NCBI RefSeq assembly: GCF_020524485.1
Contig: NZ_JAIVLF010000005.1
Location: 434,001-498,000, forward strand
Reading direction: 5' to 3'
Source: Novosphingobium profundi
GTDB taxonomy: Bacteria; Pseudomonadota; Alphaproteobacteria; Sphingomonadales; Sphingomonadaceae
DNA: 64,000 nt
Below are positions 58,988 through 64,000 of this stretch, piece by piece. Made by a program: the position numbers and the translations under genes. The notes below the pieces were generated by a model, which made no database searches, was not told the DNA's origin, and saw only the letters and a list, made by a program, of their open reading frames with translations. Each line of letters begins with the position of its first letter. The first letter of the stretch is position 1.

Positions 58988-60421
58988 ATGACGGACCTCA
59001 TCAGCCCAACGCCGCACGGCTCGTGCCGCCATGCCCGTACCTCGGCCACCGGCGCTCCGCGAGCCTCTCTGCGCGCACGCTGGCAGCGCAGCACGCTCAT
59101 CCGCCCGCGTCTGATCAGCCTGGCCCACCTCATGTCGGGAAGCCTTGGCGCCGCGATGCTGATGATGGCGACGCTGGCGATCGCGACCCGGGCGCTGGGC
59201 ACCCAGGCCTTCGGGACTTTCGTGATCGTCCTCACCATCTCGCGCACCTGCGAACGCCTGGTCCGCTTCGAATCCTGGCAACCGCTGATCCGCTTCGTCG
59301 CAGCCGAGGAAGAGAGCGCCTCGCCCGAACGCCTTGCCTCGCTCTACGCCTATGGCCTCCTTCTCGACATCGCCAGCGCGCTGGGCGCTGCACTGCTTGC
59401 CGTGGCGGTCGCGCTGGTGGCAGGGCCCCTGCTTGGCCTCGATGGCGACGCGCGCTTCCTCGTGGCAATCTATGCGCTTGCAATTGCCGGAAACCTGCGC
59501 GGCATGGCGAGCGCGGCCCTGCGCCTTGCCGGGCGCTTCCGCGTGCTCGCCTACGTGCAGATGGCCGCCGTTCTGCTACGCCTGACGCTCGCCTGCCTGC
59601 TCTATGTCCTGGATCGTGGGATCACCGAATTCGTAGTGGCCTGGACTGTGTCCCAGCTCTTCGATTCCCTCCTGTTCAATGCGCTGGGGCTGCGTACCCT
59701 GAAACAGACCGGCATCCCCAGCCCCTGGCGCGCGGACAAGCGCCGTCTGCCCAGCAAGTTCCCCGGTTTCCTGCGCTTTGCGATCTCGACGAACCTGTCC
59801 TCGGGCCTGCGCACCCTGACCCACGAGATGGACACGCTGCTTGTCAGCACCCTGGCCGGACCCGCCGCGGCGGGCCTCTACTATCTCTCGCGGCGCATCG
59901 CGAAAGTCGTCCAGACCGCGGGCGACCTGCTCCAGACGATCATCTATCCCGATCTGGCGCGGCTGTGGAACCAGTCCTCGCGCAAGGGCGTGCGGCGCCT
60001 GGTGACGATGCTGCAACTGGCCCTGGGCGGGATCGGACTTGTCGCGCTTGCGCTGTGCTGGCTGATGGGCCGCCCACTTCTTGAATTGGTCTTCGGCAAT
60101 GCCTTTTCGGGAAGCTTCGCGCTGCTCCTCGCCCAGCTCGTCGCGATCATGCTGATGCTGCATGCGGCCCCGGCCCGCTCGGCGCTTCTGGCGATGAACC
60201 GGCCGAGCTTCGTTCTGGCCTGCAGTGTTCTGGCCACCCTCGCCTTCTTCATCACGGCCACCCTCATGGTCCCGCGCTACGGCGCGATCGGGGCCAACTT
60301 CGCCCACATCGTTTTTGGCCTCATGCTGGTCCTCGCCTTCGATATCGCGCTCCATGGCCGCCTCGCCGCCAGCCGACGCCCGGAACCTGTGACCGCCTCG
60401 ACCAAGGAGCCCCTGCCATGA
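58988..60421 (+). CDS. Flippase of the MATE/polysaccharide transport type (Wzx)
   Basis: A 477-residue membrane protein with about twelve helices. The polysaccharide_synt fold is seen in LGTQAFGTFVIVLTISRTCER and AGLYYLSRRIAKVVQ. It would flip undecaprenyl-linked repeat units across the inner membrane. The start overlaps the end of wzy in a TGAGATG arrangement. The last codons overlap the next glycosyltransferase by 4 bp (ATGA), so wzy, wzx and the transferase form one transcript. Confidence 0.88.
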   Translation: MTDLISPTPHGSCRHARTSATGAPRASLRARWQRSTLIRPRLISLAHLMSGSLGAAMLMMATLAIATRALGTQAFGTFVIVLTISRTCERLVRFESWQPLIRFVAAEEESASPERLASLYAYGLLLDIASALGAALLAVAVALVAGPLLGLDGDARFLVAIYALAIAGNLRGMASAALRLAGRFRVLAYVQMAAVLLRLTLACLLYVLDRGITEFVVAWTVSQLFDSLLFNALGLRTLKQTGIPSPWRADKRRLPSKFPGFLRFAISTNLSSGLRTLTHEMDTLLVSTLAGPAAAGLYYLSRRIAKVVQTAGDLLQTIIYPDLARLWNQSSRKGVRRLVTMLQLALGGIGLVALALCWLMGRPLLELVFGNAFSGSFALLLAQLVAIMLMLHAAPARSALLAMNRPSFVLACSVLATLAFFITATLMVPRYGAIGANFAHIVFGLMLVLAFDIALHGRLAASRRPEPVTASTKEPLP

Positions 60422-61629
60422 CTCTTCAGGCCCCCCGGGGCAAATTCGTCGTCCGCTCCCAGCCGCCCGTGCCCACGTCATCGCCCGCCCCGAGGATCGT
60501 GGCCGGGTCCGAGCCGCTGCGGATCTGCTCGATCCTCACCAGCCTGACCTCGGGCGGCGCGGAAATCCTCATCACCAATCTCAACCAGGCCTATGCCGGG
60601 CTTGGCGCGCGCGCCTGCGTCACCGCGCTGTGCGATGCCCAGACCCTGGGCAACTCGCAAGCCATGGAAGCCGAACTGCAGCAACGCATCACGAAAGCCG
60701 GCGCGCACTTCGACAGCCTTGCCCTGACCCGGCGGCGCGGAATGATCGAAGGGGTGCGCGCGCTGCGGCGCCACCTGCATGAAACGCGCCCCCACATCGT
60801 CCATGCCCATACGGTGCGGGCCGTCCTAATGCTCGCCTTTTCGGGATTTGGCGGGCCCGTCGTCTTCACCCACCACAACAGCCGTCTCTCTTTTCCGCCA
60901 GCAGCATTCCGCTTCCTCGACCACGTGGTCGCGCACTATGTCGCGATCAGCAACGAGACCGCATCGCTCTATCGCGACCTCTCGCGCCGCCCCTTCTCGC
61001 TGATCCCCAATGCGCCGGCCGCCAGCTATCGCGCCAAGGCCCCGCGAGAGAGCGTGGGCACGCCCTGCCGCATCCTGACTGTGGGTGCGATCTCGGACCA
61101 GAAGAACTACGACCTGCTGATCGAAGTCGCGCGTGTCCTGCGCCAGTACCGCCCCGGAACCGAGCCCGTCTTCTGCCTCCGCGTGGCGGGCGGCGGCACG
61201 GACCTGGAGCGGCTGCGCGGCAAGGTCGATGCCCTTGGCCTTGCCGACATGGTGCAGTTCCTGGGGGAACGCGCCGACATCCGCGATCTTTTGGCCGCCA
61301 GTGACATCTACCTCAACACCTCTCGCTACGAGGGCGCATCGATCGCGATCCACGAAGCCATGTCGATGGGACTTCCCGTGGTTGCCAGCGATGTCAACGG
61401 CAATCGCGGGCTGGTCGTGCCCGGCCGCAACGGCGCGCTGTGCGCGCTCGACAAGCCGGCCTCCTTCGCCAACGCGATCGCCCGTCTTGCCCACAACGCC
61501 TATTACTACCACTCCTACTCGCAAGGCGCGCTCGCAACGAGCCAGAGCTACAGCCTGGAGGGCTCCGCGCAGCGCCATTTCGACCTCTACAAGTCCCTCC
61601 TTCGTTCCAGTCCTGCCCATAAGGACTAG
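60418..61629 (+). CDS. Glycosyltransferase family 4
   Basis: A 403-residue GT-B enzyme: ILTSLTSGGAEILITNLNQAY (acceptor side), VVFTHHNSR, ILTVGAISDQKNYDLLIE and NTSRYEGASIAIHEAMSMGLP (donor side, E-x7-E). It is translationally coupled to wzx. Third glycosyltransferase of the locus. A 124-bp gap separates it from the Wzc-type gene. Confidence 0.88.
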   Translation: MTLQAPRGKFVVRSQPPVPTSSPAPRIVAGSEPLRICSILTSLTSGGAEILITNLNQAYAGLGARACVTALCDAQTLGNSQAMEAELQQRITKAGAHFDSLALTRRRGMIEGVRALRRHLHETRPHIVHAHTVRAVLMLAFSGFGGPVVFTHHNSRLSFPPAAFRFLDHVVAHYVAISNETASLYRDLSRRPFSLIPNAPAASYRAKAPRESVGTPCRILTVGAISDQKNYDLLIEVARVLRQYRPGTEPVFCLRVAGGGTDLERLRGKVDALGLADMVQFLGERADIRDLLAASDIYLNTSRYEGASIAIHEAMSMGLPVVASDVNGNRGLVVPGRNGALCALDKPASFANAIARLAHNAYYYHSYSQGALATSQSYSLEGSAQRHFDLYKSLLRSSPAHKD

Positions 61630-61753
61630 CCAGAAAAGGAGCAGGCCCCCTTCCGGATGCGCGATTTGTTCCGGCTGGGCGGTGAACCATACTGCCCCCT
61701 CCTGACACCACACACATCGGATGGCCTGCGCGGCCAGCCCGAGGAGAGCGGAA

Positions 61754-64000
61754 ATGTCGACGTCGATCGCACATCACGACCCTGACGCTTCGGTTGCGCT
61801 GCACCGCACATCCCCGCAGCCGGAAGGAAGCGCGATGGGCGCAGCTTCCGAGCAAATCGGACCGCAGGACCTGGTGCGGCTGTTCCACCGCTATCGGGGC
61901 ATGATCCTCGCCATTGTCAGCGTGATCACCGTGCTCGTGCTCGCCCAGCAACTGGCCTCGCCCCCGCTCTACCAGTCCAGTTCCAACGTCCAGGTCGAAC
62001 TGATCGACGAGGTCGGCACCAACCAGGCCGACGTCAACTCGCGCAACGCCGAGCGTGTCGCGAACACGGTGCGCCTGCACCGCTCGCGCTCGGTGGCGGG
62101 CCAGATCATCAAGGACCTCGACCTCCTGAACGACGAGAGGTTCCGCCGTGAACTGGGCAACGACAACCTTACCGGCAAGGCCTTGATGCAGCTTGCGATC
62201 AACCACCTGCTCGGGATGCTGGCGATCAATGCTGAAAGCGGTTCCGACCTCATCCAGATCTCGGTGACATCGCGTTCGCCCGAGCTTGCCGCCGATATCG
62301 CCAACCAGTTGCCCGTCTCGGTTGGCATCCTGCGCAACGCCAAGACCAACGAGCGGCGCCAGGAACTTCTTGGTTCGCTCGAGAAGGAGCTGCAGACCCG
62401 CGAACAGGCCGCCCTCGACGCCGCGGCCAAGGTCGCCGAGTTCCGCACGCGCAACCGGATGCTTGTCGGCGCTGGCGGGGCCGAGGACCTGCAGCAGATC
62501 AACCGCATTGCGCTCCAGAGTGCAGCGGCCAACGCCGCGCGCGATGCCTCGGCGGCCCGCAGCGCCGGAATTTCGCGCGCCAGCGAGATACAGAGCACGG
62601 CGACGGCGACCTCGACCGCGCTCGATTCCCTGGAGAGGCGCCGCGGCGAACTCGTGGCGGAGAAGGCCAAGCTGAGCACCAGCCTGGGGCCCAATCACCC
62701 CGACGTGCGCCGGGTCAACTCGCAGCTCGCCACGATCGACACCAGCATTGCCCGCGAACGCAACCAGGTCCAGGCCGCGACCCAGGCCGTCGCCCGTGCC
62801 GAGGGTGAGAAGATGGCCCAGCTTGCCCGCAGCGAAGCGGCCGGAGCCGCCGCCATGGCCGCGCGCCTGCAGAACGTCGTCGGCAGCCTGTCGTCCAGCG
62901 CCTACCGCAACGCCCAGAACACAGTGGAGCTCGACAAGCTGGTGCGCCAGTCCGACCTTGCCGAAGCGGCCTACAAGGTCCTCGCCGAGCGCGTGGAGCA
63001 GGTGGGTGCCCAGATGCAGCTTCAGGGCGTGGCCTCGACCATCGTCTCGCCCGCGGTACCCGACTACGCACCGATCGCGCCCAACCCTCTCAAGATGACG
63101 GTCACCGCGTTCCTGGGCTCTACCGTCCTTGCCTTCATGGCGGCCCTGACGCGCGAATTCCTGGACAACAAGCTGCGCACCGTCGCCCAGATCCGCCGCC
63201 TCTTCGCTCGGCCGACCCTGGGCATGCTGCCCCAGATCGCGCACGGACTTTCGCAGGATCCGAAGGACAGCGTCGTGCTCACAGAACCGCAGTCGCTGTT
63301 CTCCGAAGTCGCGCGCTCGGCCTATTGCGACCTGCGCGCCCTGCGCCCGGGCCGAAAGGGCTCGCAGGTCGTCCTGATCAGTTCGCCTGTTCCCGGCGAT
63401 GGCAAATCGACGGTCTCGCTCTCTCTCGCAGCGGCGGGCGTCGCGATGGGGGATCGCACCGTCGTCCTCGACCTCGACCTGCGCAAGCGCGGCGTGCTCC
63501 AGCGCCTGCAAGAACAGTCGCTGGCCCCGGACCTGGTCGATATCGTGACAGGCCGCGCCGACCTCGATGGGCTGATGCTGCCGCATCGCCGGGTCGAAGG
63601 GCCTGACGACATCGCCCGCGACGAGCGCGATCTCGAGGCAATCCTCGGCAGCGAACCGAGCGAAAAGCGTATCTATCTCCTGAGCGCGAAGGCCCCCGTT
63701 GCGGAGCCCGCCGTGATCCTGTCCTCCCACCGCCTAACCGGCCTGCTCGAACAGCTACGCGAACGTTTCGACCTCATCGTCATCAATGCCCCCGCCGCGC
63801 TAGCCGTGCGCGATGCGCGTACCATGTGTGACTTTGCCGACCAGACGATCCTGGTCGCGCGCTGGGGCAAGACCACCATCGACCAGATGCGCGCCGCCTT
63901 CGAGGTCATGGACACCGACAGGATCCGCGGCGTCATCTTCGACCAGGTCGACTACGCTGAACATGCCCGCCGCAGGTACGGGGACTCGGTGCAGTTCTAC
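61754..64000 (+). CDS. Wzc-type polysaccharide co-polymerase / tyrosine kinase (3' end cut by window)
   Basis: 749 codons to the edge. It has an N-terminal Wzz domain with two membrane helices (about residues 50-70 and 440-460), long periplasmic coiled-coil stretches ([20 protein letters not shown]), and a cytoplasmic BY-kinase domain. Walker A is [10 protein letters not shown] with K551. Walker A' is [10 protein letters not shown] (about 570-580). Where Walker B should read IDxxP the sequence is VINAPAA with N678, so the usual Asp is replaced. The Tyr-rich tail lies at or past the edge (YGDSVQFY). It would control chain length with Wzy and the OPX protein. GAGGAG precedes ATG 61754. Confidence 0.9.
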   Translation, partial: MSTSIAHHDPDASVALHRTSPQPEGSAMGAASEQIGPQDLVRLFHRYRGMILAIVSVITVLVLAQQLASPPLYQSSSNVQVELIDEVGTNQADVNSRNAERVANTVRLHRSRSVAGQIIKDLDLLNDERFRRELGNDNLTGKALMQLAINHLLGMLAINAESGSDLIQISVTSRSPELAADIANQLPVSVGILRNAKTNERRQELLGSLEKELQTREQAALDAAAKVAEFRTRNRMLVGAGGAEDLQQINRIALQSAAANAARDASAARSAGISRASEIQSTATATSTALDSLERRRGELVAEKAKLSTSLGPNHPDVRRVNSQLATIDTSIARERNQVQAATQAVARAEGEKMAQLARSEAAGAAAMAARLQNVVGSLSSSAYRNAQNTVELDKLVRQSDLAEAAYKVLAERVEQVGAQMQLQGVASTIVSPAVPDYAPIAPNPLKMTVTAFLGSTVLAFMAALTREFLDNKLRTVAQIRRLFARPTLGMLPQIAHGLSQDPKDSVVLTEPQSLFSEVARSAYCDLRALRPGRKGSQVVLISSPVPGDGKSTVSLSLAAAGVAMGDRTVVLDLDLRKRGVLQRLQEQSLAPDLVDIVTGRADLDGLMLPHRRVEGPDDIARDERDLEAILGSEPSEKRIYLLSAKAPVAEPAVILSSHRLTGLLEQLRERFDLIVINAPAALAVRDARTMCDFADQTILVARWGKTTIDQMRAAFEVMDTDRIRGVIFDQVDYAEHARRRYGDSVQFY

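Noticed and set aside
61394..63730. A 778-codon minus-strand frame
   Set aside because: Antisense to the Wzc-type gene, low-complexity composition, no ribosome site; the Wzc reading has clear motifs.
1..64000. CRISPR arrays, insertion sequences, tRNA genes, attachment sites
   Set aside because: No regularly spaced direct repeats, transposase motifs, tRNA cloverleaf sequences or integrase genes were seen; the accessory character rests on gene content only.

Overview
The window looks like chromosome of a high-GC alphaproteobacterium, most likely a sphingomonad (Novosphingobium/Sphingobium type). The reasons are the large TonB-dependent receptors, a TPR-sulfotransferase next to a TonB receptor, RutA-like and IorAB-like catabolic enzymes, an alphaproteobacterial-style late cobalamin operon, and a Wzx/Wzy exopolysaccharide locus. 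This is inference from gene content; no rRNA or tRNA gene was seen. No insertion sequence, prophage or CRISPR array was found either.

Region 1 (1-21450) is an accessory catabolic block. On the minus strand, from 7994 down to 1, lie a ribokinase, a RutA-like flavin monooxygenase, a RutB-like cysteine hydrolase, an MFS carrier, an M20 hydrolase and, at the window edge, one continuous reading frame that joins a complete AraC-type regulator to an acetamidase/formamidase. To its right come an SDR plus a second cysteine hydrolase (+), a TauD-type dioxygenase (-), an IorAB-like molybdenum hydroxylase (-) and a TonB receptor (-). A divergent TPR-sulfotransferase, a TetR regulator and an MFS protein (+) follow. 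The logic suggests uptake, hydroxylation and hydrolytic opening of an N-containing ring compound or nucleoside, ending in small amides and ribose. The substrate is not known.

Region 2 (21684-30244) is a complete quinohemoprotein amine dehydrogenase operon, qhpA-D-C-B-G-F-E. It holds the three structural subunits, the radical-SAM cross-linking enzyme, the FAD monooxygenase, the ABC exporter and the subtilisin-like protease. The gamma-subunit precursor has every residue needed for the three Cys-Asp/Glu thioethers and the Cys-Trp cofactor cross-link, at the known spacings. The enzyme would oxidise primary amines in the periplasm.

Region 3 (30241-43792) is B12 salvage and late assembly. Two cobalamin riboswitches lie back to back (about 40508-40967) and fire outward. 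The left arm is btuB, a DUF1636 protein, cobT, an alpha-ribazole phosphatase, cobS, cobC, cobD, cobQ, cobU/P, yaaA and an SDR. The right arm is an orphan membrane protein, cobO and cobB. Most genes are joined by 4-bp overlaps.

Region 4 (43808-64000) is an exopolysaccharide locus. It contains a LuxR-type regulator with a degenerate receiver and a left-pointing trio (glycosyltransferase, formyltransferase, PIG-L deacetylase). It also contains a nucleotide-sugar dehydratase, a DegT aminotransferase, a sulfotransferase, an OPX lipoprotein, a beta-barrel, three glycosyltransferases in total, a pectate-lyase-like protein, Wzy, Wzx, and a Wzc-type tyrosine kinase that runs off the right edge. The set predicts a Wzy-dependent polymer with an amino-deoxy sugar, possibly sulfated. 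The strongest candidates for novelty are the regulator-amidase fusion, the pathway around it, and the unusual residues in several locus-4 proteins.
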